Source: an uncultured Flavobacteriaceae bacterium (GTDB taxonomy: Bacteria; Bacteroidota; Bacteroidia; Flavobacteriales; Flavobacteriaceae). Taken from it: a stretch of 64,000 nt of DNA. The notes below the pieces were generated by a model. The model saw only the letters and a program-made list of their open reading frames with translations, was not told where the DNA came from and did no database searches. Below, piece by piece: positions 27,801-36,486 of the stretch. The stretch is taken from assembly GCA_905479065.1 (NCBI GenBank), contig CAJQLB010000017.1, positions 1 through 64,000 on the forward strand. Direction: 5' to 3'. Position 1 is the first letter of the stretch. Every line of letters begins with the position of its first letter. A program made the translations under genes and the position numbers.

Positions 27801-30800
27801 TTGATGGTGGAAATACATTTTATGATTCATCAACTTTTAATGATCTGTCTGAAGGTAATTATGATGTCGTTATTCAGTATGTGATGGGTATGGATACTTG
27901 TTTGACCCCACCGCAAACAGTGACAATTACAGCAGTTCCTGAAATACAGGGTATTGCTGAGGTGACGACACAGTTTTCTTGCGATTCTTATGGTATTATT
28001 GCAGTTTCGAACGTTAGTGGAGGCACACCACCTTATACTTACAGCCTCGACGGCACTACATTTCAAACAGGAAACATATTTAATGGATTAACATCAGGAA
28101 CTTTTACCGTAACAATTAAAGACGCTAATAACTGTGGATCTTTTACGCTGCCGGTAACAATAGATCCTTTGAATCCACCAACAGATTTAGATTTTAATAA
28201 TACACCGTTAACCTGTCCTGAATTAAAGTCGGATGTGACAATTACATCAACGACTGGAGGAACAGGAATGTTAGAGTACAGAATATTGGCTCCAGTTGGA
28301 TATGAAACGACCTATCAAGCTTCAAATGTTTTTTTAAGTTTGGATCCAGGGACCTATACGTTTAAGGTAAAAGATTTTTTAGAATGCACATACATTGAAT
28401 CTCATACCATAGCGCCAATACCTCCAATTACGATATCTACAATTTTGACAAAAGATTTAGATTGTTCAGGGACACCTAATGCCATAATTTCTGGTATAAT
28501 TTTAGAAGGTTTAGCACCATTTACTTATGAGGTATCATACAATAGCGGCGTTTACACCACTGTTGGTAGTACCAATACAAATTTTGAGTATAGCGCATCT
28601 AATTCAGGTAGTTATCAATTTAAAGTGACGGATTCAAATGGATGTTCTGCTGAATCAAATATTCAAAATATTTCTGCACTTTCATTACCTGAAATAGTAT
28701 CCGTTACGTCGACACCAAATTTATGCTTAGGAGACTCAAATGGATCCCTTCAAATCACTTTAAATACGTCTGTTGGAACACCTTTTTATACCATCAATGT
28801 TTTTAACACCACAACAGGGACAGATTATGGGAGTCAAACAACAGGATTGCCATCCGGGAATTACACAATTACATTGACAGATGCCAAATTTTGTACTGAC
28901 ACAAAAATGATTACTATTTTTGAACCAGATCCATTAGAGGTGAATTTCCATGTTATAGATATTTCTTGTGTTGAAACTGGGCTTTCTCAGGGTTCTATTA
29001 TTATTGATAATGTTATTGGAGGAACCGCTCCATACACCTATTATGTCACTGGATCAAATGGCTATTCTGAAAATGAATCTAATGCCTTAGGTACGGCATC
29101 AACTACTTTTAGTAATATTGATTTTGGACTGTATCAAATAAACATTGTAGACTTCAATGGATGTTCTACACTAATCCAGGACGTTTTAGTAGCTTCCCCT
29201 CCAAATGATTTAGACATCACGATAAATACAACATCAAATTGTTTGATAGGAGGAGAGGCTGATGTGAGTATTGGAACTACCTTAGCAGGAACAGGGCCCT
29301 TTTATTTTGATATTTACAGGGGAGAAACACCTCCACCTCCACCAGGTGGAACATGGTTGTCTGAAGATTCACCAGGCAGTCAATCGGCAACATTCTTGGG
29401 CTTAACACCAGGAATTACTTATACATTTATCGTGTATGATTCCTCAAGTGGATGTAGTTATTATGAACAAGCAACAACGCCAACATCATCAAGTTCTACA
29501 TTGATTGTAAATACATCAACTGTTAACAATATTAGTTGTGTTGGAAATGCAGATGGTAATGTGTCTTTCACTGCAAATAGCTCGTATAATGTTTCTGTGG
29601 ATATAGACTATGAGGTGTTTAATTCATTATCATTGTTACCAGTGGGAATCTCTGGATCCAATACAATTTTATCAAATGGAAGTATCTCTGTTGAAAATTT
29701 AGGGCCATTGGAACTCGGAACCTATTTTATTTTAGTTAAGGAGACCAGTGGGGCTAACTCAGGATGTGGCGCTGTGACTGTTCCGTTTAATATTTTAGAA
29801 TCGTCATTAGAATTATCCCTATCGGCGAAGGTTGAAAAAAATGCAAATTGCAATCCTAACTCGGGAATTATCAATGCCACAGCCAGCCATGGTACAGCTC
29901 CATATTTATATCAACTAACAACATCGGAGATTCCTCCATCTATTTCAGACATAAACTGGTTAGATCAGCATGTTTTTAATGTCGATGCGAACAGTTATTA
30001 TGTACATGCTCTTGATGCCTTTGGGTGCATAAAATCAACTCCAGTAATTGTACTAATGTCAGATTCTGAACCAATTATTGCTGCAACATCAAGTAATCAA
30101 TGTTTTGTATCAGAAGGGAACTATGAAATAAATGTTTCATTAATGTCACCTGGAGTACCACCTTATACATTTAGTATAAATGATGGTGCATTTCAAACAA
30201 AGGAAATACCATTTGTTATGACAAATTTAGCTGCAGGAAATCATACAATTGAAATTAAGGATGCTAATGGTTGTGGAAATTTTGTAACCGTTACACTAGA
30301 GTCTTCTCTAGTATTGTCACCAAATCTCTCTGCAGTGCCATCATGCAACAATAATGATGGTCAAATATCCATGACAACTAATGGTGGAAGTGGCTTATTT
30401 GACTATAATATTAGTCCAAGTCCAGCTTCAATTTATTTAAATGGCAATTCGTTTTTTGGTGTGCCTGCAGGGTGGTATACCATCACTGCAATTGATACCA
30501 CTACATTGTGTTCTGTTGAAGCTGAAATATTTGTACCAAACGCAACATCACCTTCATTATCAATTGTGTCAGATGCCTTAGAATGTTTTGGAGATAATTC
30601 TGGTGTATTTGAATTGCGAGTCGCAGGCTACTCAGGGACCTATAATTACGAAGTTTTTGATGTGAATAACAATTCAGTTTTTGGACTAATGGCGGCCTCA
30701 ACAACCACAAATCCTGAAATAATTACAGGATTAGATTCCGGAACCTTTACAGTTCAAGTGAGTGAAACAGAATTTCCATTCTGTACTAGCGAAACAGAGG

Positions 30801-33067
30801 TTGTTATTTTATCTCCAATAAATGAACTAACCCTAGATATATTAGAGACTTCAAATGTTACATGTGATAATATTGGAGGGACACTAATAGCGATGGCGAG
30901 CAATGGTTGGGGAGATTACGAATATGAATTAACAGGTGACCTCGTACTCCCGTATTCTAATAATGGAACCTTTGCAAATTTAAGCTCAGGAACCTACACA
31001 ATAAATGTGAAAGATGCCGGTGGTTGTGTAGTTTCAGAGACGGTGGTATTGTCCATGCCTAATCCAATAGAAGCCACGTTCGCTACAAATTCAAATGTAC
31101 TGTCTTGCTTTGGTGACACCAATGGGACTATTATTGTTGAAAATGTTACAGGGGGACAAGAATTTAACTATAATTACACGCTTTACATGTCCTCCCCACA
31201 AAACACTTCCTCAGGGCCTCAAACTTCAAACATATTTACAGATTTAAGTCCAGGTACGTATCATGTTATAATTAACGATGGGTTTAATTGTGAATTTATA
31301 TCACCTGATATTATAATTACAGAACCAGAGGCAATGACAGTAAATTTAGTAGCTGATTCGTTACCGACATGTACTTTGGATGCAACACTAACGCTGAGTG
31401 CTTCAGGCGGTACAGGAATTTATACATATAGTGATCATATTGATTTCACGACAATTCTCGGATCATTTGCAGCCTCAATATCATTCTCTGTTGCTCCTGG
31501 AACGTATAGGTATTACATAAAAGATGTCAATGGATGCATATCATCAGTTTCGAATGAAATTACGATAGATTCATTACCTGAGTTATATATTGATTTAGAA
31601 AGAACCGACATTACGATTAATTGTGCTGGAGATAATTCGGGTGTGATTGTAGCCAATGCTTACGGAGGTTTAGGGTTTTATATATATACATTGCAAGACG
31701 ATTTAGGTAATGATATTTTACCTGAACCGAGTCAAACAACACCCGGAGTCTTTTCAGATTTGTCTGCAGGTAATTATCGCGTTAGAGTTGAAAGTGGTGA
31801 TTGTTTAATGCAATCAGAAATAATTAATATTAGAGAGCCTTCAGCACCACTGATTGCAAATTATACAGTATCTAATATTGTATGTAGTGGTGCTAATAAT
31901 GGGAGTGTTGAAATTCTAGCTACAGGGGGTACAGGCTCCATTAAATATGCTATTTCTCCACAATTGAATCAATTTTTTGAGGGTTCAGTTTTTGAAAATC
32001 TTGCGCCTGGCTCATATCAAGCAATGGCTCAGGATGAACTTGGTTGTTTTTCTGTCATTGATTTTACAATTGATGATCCTGTTCCGGTACAATTAGAAAT
32101 CGTAGAAGACTCATTGTTTCCTGAGGTGTGTGAGGGTGTCAATGATGGCGAGTTTAGTATCGACATATCGGGCGGAAGCTTACCTTACAGTGTAAGCTTA
32201 GATGACAGCACAGGTATTTATAACACTGGAACTGAAATACAAACTCAATTTGATTTTTATGAGTTGTCTGGTGGAAATCATGTTGTTTATATACGTGATG
32301 CTTTGGGATGTGAATCTGAGTGGAATATTTCTTTTCCAAATTCTGTAGTGATAAACCCTCAAGTTAATATCGAATATAGTTGTACAAACAATTTACAATC
32401 GAATCAGGTAATTGTCAGTGTCGATACTAGTATTTTAGATTTAGCAGATGTTGATTATTCGTTAGATGGAGGTGTGTATCAGTCAAATTATATATTTGAT
32501 AACGTATCAACAAGCATGGATCATTACATCGATGTAAGGCATACAAATGGCTGTATTCAAAGAACAGCAATATTTAATATTCCTAATTATCAGCCATTAG
32601 ATTTAGTACTTCAGGAAGGTGAAATTAATGAAATTATAGCCCAAATATCTGGTGGTTCTTCACCTTACGAATTGTCATTAAATGGTAATTATTTTGGTGC
32701 TGTTCATACGTTTCAAATCGAAGAATCTGGAACTTATTTTGTCACAGTTACAGATAGTGCGGGCTGTTCCGTTAGTGCCTCGATAGATGTCGAATTTACT
32801 GATGTTTGTATTTCCAATTATTTCACTCCAAATGATGATGGAGTTCTTGATACCTGGGGGCCTAGCTGTGCTCAACAATATCCAAATCTCACGGTTGATA
32901 TTTTTGACAGATATGGTCGTGTAGTAGCGACTTTAAGCCAGGGTCTGAAGTGGGATGGTAAATATCAAGGTAACGATTTGCCAACAGGGGATTATTGGTA
33001 TGTGGTAAAATTAAACGATGCGGTTGAACAACGAGATTTTGTGGGTCATTTTACGCTCTACCGATAA
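24863..33067 (+). CDS. Giant SprB-like repeat adhesin with T9SS type-B sorting domain
   Basis: A 2734-residue cell-surface protein. The signal peptide (ending S-S-F-A|Q) is followed by an N-terminal region (about 25-345) with Y-A-G-L-Y-W-G-A typical of large flavobacterial surface proteins, then a DUF11-like module (about 350-500; N-I-V-L-T-K-I-V-E-D, L-N-Y-V-I-G-F-Q-N-T-G). From about 700 to 2640 I count some 23 SprB-type repeats of 70-95 residues, each ending in a strand of the form G-x-[YF]-x-[VI]-x-[VI]-x-D-x-x-x-C (for example S-G-T-F-T-V-T-I-K-D-A-N-N-C). The C-terminus begins F-T-P-N-D-D-G-V-L-D-T-W and holds G-R-V-V-A and L-P-T-G-D-Y-W-Y-V-V, a type-B sorting domain. Such proteins are gliding or attachment adhesins exported by T9SS. 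Its PorP/SprF partner is the next gene. Confidence 0.93.
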   Translation: MNRITYFKHSFFLICIILGCSSFAQNYIPFTPRFDQDVRGDIILIGNNILGPNNEAFNENSVYNHNVDMRYVDIDNDISTYSSSSADLEIPNPNCYQIIYAGLYWGAVTSGAESITEVQLKGPSGEYINVTGTVIYSADGTVTGNSFPYSCYADVTDIISNLENDLGTYTVANVSSAQGETSSLNPYNGTGYSAGWSLFIVYEDPTMPGKSITSFDGFSAISSSVNLDVPISGFRTVPAPAPVRANFAFAALEGDKPIRNDRMLINDVNLSTVDRPENNFFNSSVTRLDATPVTNRNPNSTNTLGFDTGVMVVPNPNNTVIANDATNATVRLESNQDTYFEYFFAFAVEIIEPNIVLTKIVEDANGNNIGGQIVNLGDELNYVIGFQNTGNDGATNITVRDILPTNIVFNYPEDIISLPLGVSVESFNSETREIIFRIEESIVEENDPLSEIRFKVEVVSTCSLLNDACSNIVTNQAFATYYGTLNPSFVITDDPSISTNVGCLLTPAATNFLADINCVFSEEVILCGDSVQLTAADGYDTYSWSTNPTGTPEIGTTQIITVTTTGTYYSFNTAVAPCQSIEQEYEVITFGANVPNPVIPYADQIVVCPNDGKDLPNIFLCGSNDTRLIQTGITDANSIIWEKLDESSCPPVSNQDCANENSTCIWNEVNSGPDFLIDTSGQYRLTLNYDGGCFNQFYFNVFTNLLSPSAVTKDIICDTPGEIVVNDVPNGYEYSIDGVNYQDSNVFSVATPGIYTIFIRQIGITPNPCIFTVPEVQVRKRTFTVSTIITQPYCHGDLGSVHIAANDANPQYFFSIYQESTLVNSVGPILPNDYSFNNLNPGIYTVKVSTEDGCEFTGDIEIITPPILTATAAITKPITCTAGEITVYPNGGTAPYFYFVNSDTTFQTTPVIPVLNPGQYNITVTDSNNCSVDLSITIETTPSPEFYIETSNILCSDTGALGIIDINVTNPHGNTLKFSIDGGNTFYDSSTFNDLSEGNYDVVIQYVMGMDTCLTPPQTVTITAVPEIQGIAEVTTQFSCDSYGIIAVSNVSGGTPPYTYSLDGTTFQTGNIFNGLTSGTFTVTIKDANNCGSFTLPVTIDPLNPPTDLDFNNTPLTCPELKSDVTITSTTGGTGMLEYRILAPVGYETTYQASNVFLSLDPGTYTFKVKDFLECTYIESHTIAPIPPITISTILTKDLDCSGTPNAIISGIILEGLAPFTYEVSYNSGVYTTVGSTNTNFEYSASNSGSYQFKVTDSNGCSAESNIQNISALSLPEIVSVTSTPNLCLGDSNGSLQITLNTSVGTPFYTINVFNTTTGTDYGSQTTGLPSGNYTITLTDAKFCTDTKMITIFEPDPLEVNFHVIDISCVETGLSQGSIIIDNVIGGTAPYTYYVTGSNGYSENESNALGTASTTFSNIDFGLYQINIVDFNGCSTLIQDVLVASPPNDLDITINTTSNCLIGGEADVSIGTTLAGTGPFYFDIYRGETPPPPPGGTWLSEDSPGSQSATFLGLTPGITYTFIVYDSSSGCSYYEQATTPTSSSSTLIVNTSTVNNISCVGNADGNVSFTANSSYNVSVDIDYEVFNSLSLLPVGISGSNTILSNGSISVENLGPLELGTYFILVKETSGANSGCGAVTVPFNILESSLELSLSAKVEKNANCNPNSGIINATASHGTAPYLYQLTTSEIPPSISDINWLDQHVFNVDANSYYVHALDAFGCIKSTPVIVLMSDSEPIIAATSSNQCFVSEGNYEINVSLMSPGVPPYTFSINDGAFQTKEIPFVMTNLAAGNHTIEIKDANGCGNFVTVTLESSLVLSPNLSAVPSCNNNDGQISMTTNGGSGLFDYNISPSPASIYLNGNSFFGVPAGWYTITAIDTTTLCSVEAEIFVPNATSPSLSIVSDALECFGDNSGVFELRVAGYSGTYNYEVFDVNNNSVFGLMAASTTTNPEIITGLDSGTFTVQVSETEFPFCTSETEVVILSPINELTLDILETSNVTCDNIGGTLIAMASNGWGDYEYELTGDLVLPYSNNGTFANLSSGTYTINVKDAGGCVVSETVVLSMPNPIEATFATNSNVLSCFGDTNGTIIVENVTGGQEFNYNYTLYMSSPQNTSSGPQTSNIFTDLSPGTYHVIINDGFNCEFISPDIIITEPEAMTVNLVADSLPTCTLDATLTLSASGGTGIYTYSDHIDFTTILGSFAASISFSVAPGTYRYYIKDVNGCISSVSNEITIDSLPELYIDLERTDITINCAGDNSGVIVANAYGGLGFYIYTLQDDLGNDILPEPSQTTPGVFSDLSAGNYRVRVESGDCLMQSEIINIREPSAPLIANYTVSNIVCSGANNGSVEILATGGTGSIKYAISPQLNQFFEGSVFENLAPGSYQAMAQDELGCFSVIDFTIDDPVPVQLEIVEDSLFPEVCEGVNDGEFSIDISGGSLPYSVSLDDSTGIYNTGTEIQTQFDFYELSGGNHVVYIRDALGCESEWNISFPNSVVINPQVNIEYSCTNNLQSNQVIVSVDTSILDLADVDYSLDGGVYQSNYIFDNVSTSMDHYIDVRHTNGCIQRTAIFNIPNYQPLDLVLQEGEINEIIAQISGGSSPYELSLNGNYFGAVHTFQIEESGTYFVTVTDSAGCSVSASIDVEFTDVCISNYFTPNDDGVLDTWGPSCAQQYPNLTVDIFDRYGRVVATLSQGLKWDGKYQGNDLPTGDYWYVVKLNDAVEQRDFVGHFTLYR

Positions 33068-33429
33068 AGATCCTATTTTTCTTAACTTTATAATCTTTCC
33101 ACAGAGTAATTGGTTGAACTAAGTTTGAATTTCTTTTTAAGACTTTATGTTTAAAGGATGCCTGTCCTAATTCAAAAAAATGAGGTAAAATGATTATAAT
33201 GTTAAATTTTTATGCTTTATATCGATTAAATAATGTATTACGTCGATTTTTTTAGTATTTTTATAAACAGAACCCAAACCTATTAAATTGAACTCAGAAG
33301 GAATTATTTTAAATTGATACGAGCGAACTAAAAACTCCAAGTTTAAACACAAAACGCTCTGTATTTTTCTTAACTAAATCGCAAAAGTTCATTAAAAATT
33401 CACAAAGACTGTAAATGGTTTTTTACGCA
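33068..33429. other. 362-bp gap between adhesin and sprF-like gene
   Basis: No gene is supported. It contains the tandem operator and promoter at 33215-33263 and a leader of about 160 nt. No hairpin with U-tract is visible after the adhesin stop, so read-through from the adhesin transcript into the partner gene is possible. Confidence 0.6.
33215..33263 (+). promoter_or_regulatory. Tandem-repeat operator and promoter, copy 4 (sprF-like gene)
   Basis: CTTTATATCGAT at 33215-33226 and TATTACGTCGAT at 33236-33247 have an exact 21-bp period. TATTTTTA at 33256-33263 is a -7-like box with the last G replaced by A. Transcription would start near 33270. Confidence 0.65.
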
Positions 33430-34410
33430 ATGAAAAAACTTCACCTACTTACTTTATTTTTGTCTTTATCCTACAGTTATTCTCAGGAGTTAAACTTACC
33501 CGTGTTTACGCAATATCTTGCTGATAATAATTTTGTGATCTCACCAACTTATGCAGGAATTGGTGATAATTTAAAGCTTCGTGCCAATGGACTTACGCAA
33601 TGGGTTGGAATTAAAGATGCCCCTGATAACCAATCCTTTTATGGCGATTTTAGACTAGGAGACCGCTCAGGAATTGGCTTGTCGCTTTACAATGATAAAA
33701 ATGGTAATACCATCCAAACTGGTGCTAAATTTTCTTTTGCTCACCATCTTATTCTTGATATTCCTACCGAACAATTTTTATCATTAGGTTTGTCATACAA
33801 TATCAATACGTTTCGAATTGACATTGATAACTTTAACACAACTTATGACAATCCTGTAATCGATCCATTTATAACAGATGACCGCAAGGCAAACAATAAT
33901 AATTTTGATGTGGGACTACTTTACAGGTTTAAAAATTATTTTTTGAGTATTAATGCAAATAACATTTTACCAAAAAAAATTGATCAGAGTCTCAGAATAT
34001 TTGAACCCAATATGCTCTTTAATATGCAAGTTTTTACAGGTTTAACTTTTGGAGGTTATTCAAAAAAAAATGAGTTTGAATTCGAGTCATCTTTGTTTTT
34101 TCAATATTTTGCTAGTGACAGTAGATCAAGTAGTGATTTAAATATTAAAATTAAAAAATATGGTCGAGATGAAAATTATTTTTGGGGAGGTATTTCGTAT
34201 AGGTTTTTAAACGATCAATTTTTCAAACCTTTAAATATCGGTCCTATGGTTGGGTTTAAACAATCTATTTTTTATTTTGGTTATGCCTATCAATTAACGA
34301 CAAACGCATTGTCTGCATATAACTCTGGAACACACGTGGTAACTGTTGGAGTAGATCTTTTAAGAGGTGTCAGTAATTGTGCATGTACAAAAAGTAGAGT
34401 AAAATATTAA
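33430..34410 (+). CDS. PorP/SprF-family T9SS outer-membrane protein
   Basis: The start at 33430 (MKKLHLLTLFLSLSYSYS|Q) is preferred over 33415 because it yields a regular signal peptide; 326 residues. The mature protein opens with L-P-V-F-T-Q-Y-L-A-D-N-N-F-V-I-S-P-T-Y-A-G in parts, the hallmark of PorP/SprF proteins, followed by N-G-L-T-Q-W-V-G-I-K-D-A-P and alternating barrel strands (G-I-G-L-S-L-Y-N-D-K-N-G). In F. johnsoniae, SprF is needed for surface delivery of the adhesin SprB encoded just upstream, and the same order is seen here. It has no C-terminal extension, unlike the paralogue at 22307-24457. Confidence 0.92.
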   Translation: MKKLHLLTLFLSLSYSYSQELNLPVFTQYLADNNFVISPTYAGIGDNLKLRANGLTQWVGIKDAPDNQSFYGDFRLGDRSGIGLSLYNDKNGNTIQTGAKFSFAHHLILDIPTEQFLSLGLSYNINTFRIDIDNFNTTYDNPVIDPFITDDRKANNNNFDVGLLYRFKNYFLSINANNILPKKIDQSLRIFEPNMLFNMQVFTGLTFGGYSKKNEFEFESSLFFQYFASDSRSSSDLNIKIKKYGRDENYFWGGISYRFLNDQFFKPLNIGPMVGFKQSIFYFGYAYQLTTNALSAYNSGTHVVTVGVDLLRGVSNCACTKSRVKY

Positions 34411-34465
34411 AATACTCTTCTTTATTTTTAATTAATTTTGTCCTTTAAAAAAAATAAATTTTATC

Positions 34466-35200
34466 ATGCGCTCCATTGTCTTTTATGCTCTCTTGATTGT
34501 GATAACGTCATGTCATATTGACGAGAAATTATCTGCTCAAAAGATAATAGATAAAACTATAAATGTTTCAGGTGGAGACCACTATCTAAATGTCAATATA
34601 AAATTTGATTTTAGAGACAAGCATTATCGATCTTCTCGCAACAATGGTATGTTTCAATATGAGCGTTATTTCAAGGACTCTCTTGGGGCAGTGAAAGACG
34701 TCTTAAGCAATGACGGAATTCAGCGATTTATCAATAATAAAGTAATTACAATATCGGATACTTTGGCTAAAAGCATTGCCAGTTCTGTGAATTCTGTCCA
34801 TTATTTTGCGTTTTTGCCTTTTGGATTGAACGATTCCTCTGTGAATAAGCATTATATTGGAGATGTTGAGATGTTCGGCAAGTCCTATTATAAAATAAAA
34901 ATTTGGTTTAATAAGGAGGGTGGAGGTGAAGATTACGAAGATGAATTTATTTATTGGATTAATAAGAAAAATTTTATGGTTGATTACCTAGCGTATTCTT
35001 ATAACGAAGCTAATGACATTGGAATACGTTTTAGAGTTGCAAATAATGAGCGTTTTATTGGAGGTTTACGATTTGTAGATTATTTAAATTTTAAACCAAA
35101 AAGTAGCGAAATCGATTTATTAAACATAGAAGAATCATATCTAAGAAATCATCTAGAATTAGTCTCTAAAATCGTTCTTCATAATATTGAAACCTACTAG
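34466..35200 (+). CDS. Lipoprotein of the DUF6503-like type
   Basis: A 244-residue protein with a short lipoprotein signal (MRSIVFYALLIVITSC|H). The mature part starts with a helix (A-Q-K-I-I-D-K-T-I-N-V-S-G-G) followed by antiparallel strands such as V-N-I-K-F-D-F-R-D-K-H-Y-R-S and F-G-K-S-Y-Y-K-I-K-I-W-F, reminiscent of LolA/LolB-like outer-membrane lipoprotein folds. I believe this is the DUF6503 family but am not certain of the number. It starts 55 bp after the sprF-like gene on the same strand, and similar genes often lie near deoC in this family of bacteria, so it may not belong to the adhesion process. Confidence 0.7.
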   Translation: MRSIVFYALLIVITSCHIDEKLSAQKIIDKTINVSGGDHYLNVNIKFDFRDKHYRSSRNNGMFQYERYFKDSLGAVKDVLSNDGIQRFINNKVITISDTLAKSIASSVNSVHYFAFLPFGLNDSSVNKHYIGDVEMFGKSYYKIKIWFNKEGGGEDYEDEFIYWINKKNFMVDYLAYSYNEANDIGIRFRVANNERFIGGLRFVDYLNFKPKSSEIDLLNIEESYLRNHLELVSKIVLHNIETY

Positions 35201-35207
35201 TCATAAA

Positions 35208-35723
35208 TCAATCAATTACTAAAAGGGAATCATTTATTTTCCCATCTGGAGTGAACGTTAAAATGTATAAATTAGCATTGTTGTTATCATCAATATTTGG
35301 ATATTTTTCTGTTTCTAGAAGCATATTGACTAATTGAGGTGTGGTGTTGCTATGTCCAACCACTAATACAGTCTTGCCAGTATTTGAGAAAAGAAAGTTT
35401 TTTCGATTTATTTCTGATGGATTGTAGTAAGATAATTTGAGACCGTTTTTTTCAGCGGTTGGTAAAGCTGTTTGCCTCGTACGTTGATAAGTTGTGGTGT
35501 ATACCGCATCAAAGTTTATGTTTTGAAAAACTAAGCTCCATTTGGCAGCTCTTAAAACACCTTTCTGTGTTAAATTTGGATTTTTATTTTCCTTGTCACT
35601 TCGATTTTTTTCAGCATGACGAATAAAATAAAATGTGGTTGATGTGTCTTTTTTTTCTGTATTCTGAGCGAGAGTAGGTGCTGTTAAAATCAAAGATAAA
35701 ATAAGAAGGGTAAAATGTTTCAT
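35208..35723 (-). CDS. Exported histidine phosphatase family protein
   Basis: A 171-residue protein with a signal peptide (MKHFTLLILSLILTAPTLA|Q). It carries the phosphoglycerate-mutase-type catalytic motif F-I-R-H-A-E-K near residue 33, a second Arg in Y-Q-R-T-R-Q-T-A near 78, and the second catalytic His in V-V-G-H-S-N-T near 120. These residues form the phosphohistidine pocket of the branch-2-like small phosphatases. Export suggests dephosphorylation of periplasmic or extracellular esters; the substrate is unknown. It is convergent with the lipoprotein gene with 7 bp between stops and 53 bp downstream of deoD. Confidence 0.9.
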   Translation of the reverse strand: MKHFTLLILSLILTAPTLAQNTEKKDTSTTFYFIRHAEKNRSDKENKNPNLTQKGVLRAAKWSLVFQNINFDAVYTTTYQRTRQTALPTAEKNGLKLSYYNPSEINRKNFLFSNTGKTVLVVGHSNTTPQLVNMLLETEKYPNIDDNNNANLYILTFTPDGKINDSLLVID

Positions 35724-35776
35724 ATTGTGTTAAATTTAAAAATATTTTGAGTTATGTTATTATTTTAACAAGAAAA

Positions 35777-36475
35777 CTAGGCAAGTTCTAAGGCTATTTC
35801 AATCATTCCTATAAAAGTGGTCTCTCGTTCTTTACTCGTTGTCTTTTCTCCAGACACTAATGAATCTGAAATTGTTAAAATCGCGAGTGCATTCACATTA
35901 TGCTTTGCGGCAACAGTGTACAAGCCAGCAGCTTCCATCTCTACGCACAAAATACCAAATTTTGACCATTTTTTGTAACTTTCAAATGCATCTGCATAAA
36001 ATTCATCACTAGTAAAAACATTACCAGCTTTGATATCAATATTTTTTTCTCTCGCGATATCCACAGCTTTCATAAATAATTCAAAACTCGCAGTGGGAGC
36101 ATAATCTGCACCTCCAAATCTTAATTCATTAAGACCAGAATTTGAAGAAGCAGCCATCGCAATAACAATATCTCGAATTTTAATACTTTCATTATATGAC
36201 CCTGCAGAACCAACTCTAATTAAATTTTTTACGCCGTAGTCATTAATTAACTCATGAGCATAAATCGAAATACTTGGAACTCCCATGCCAGTGCCCATAA
36301 CTGATATTTTTTTACCGTTAAAAAAACCGGTATAACCAAGCATGTTTCTGACTCTATTAAAACAAACAGCGTTCTTTAAAAATGTTTCAGCAATCCATTT
36401 TGCTCTTAAGGGGTCGCCCGGAAGTAGAATTGTTTCAGCAATGTCGCCTCTTTTGGCTTCGATATGTAAACTCAT
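35777..36475 (-). CDS. deoD: Purine-nucleoside phosphorylase
   Basis: A 232-residue trimer/hexamer-type (NP-I) phosphorylase that cleaves purine (deoxy)nucleosides with phosphate to base and (deoxy)ribose-1-phosphate. Family marks: L-L-P-G-D-P-L-R-A-K-W-I-A near residue 18, G-T-G-M-G-V-P-S near 62, I-R-V-G-S-A-G-S near 86, the nucleoside-binding V-E-M-E-A-A-G-L-Y near 178 and T-I-S-D-S with the catalytic Asp near 203. It starts 11 bp after deoC ends, so the two genes form an operon for deoxyribonucleoside salvage and catabolism. Confidence 0.95.
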   Translation of the reverse strand: MSLHIEAKRGDIAETILLPGDPLRAKWIAETFLKNAVCFNRVRNMLGYTGFFNGKKISVMGTGMGVPSISIYAHELINDYGVKNLIRVGSAGSYNESIKIRDIVIAMAASSNSGLNELRFGGADYAPTASFELFMKAVDIAREKNIDIKAGNVFTSDEFYADAFESYKKWSKFGILCVEMEAAGLYTVAAKHNVNALAILTISDSLVSGEKTTSKERETTFIGMIEIALELA

Positions 36476-36486
36476 ATTTTAAACTA

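Noticed and set aside
24863-33067. Array-like repeats considered as CRISPR or satellite DNA
   Set aside because: The periodicity is at protein level only, in one long open frame with divergent units; there are no constant repeats separated by spacers.
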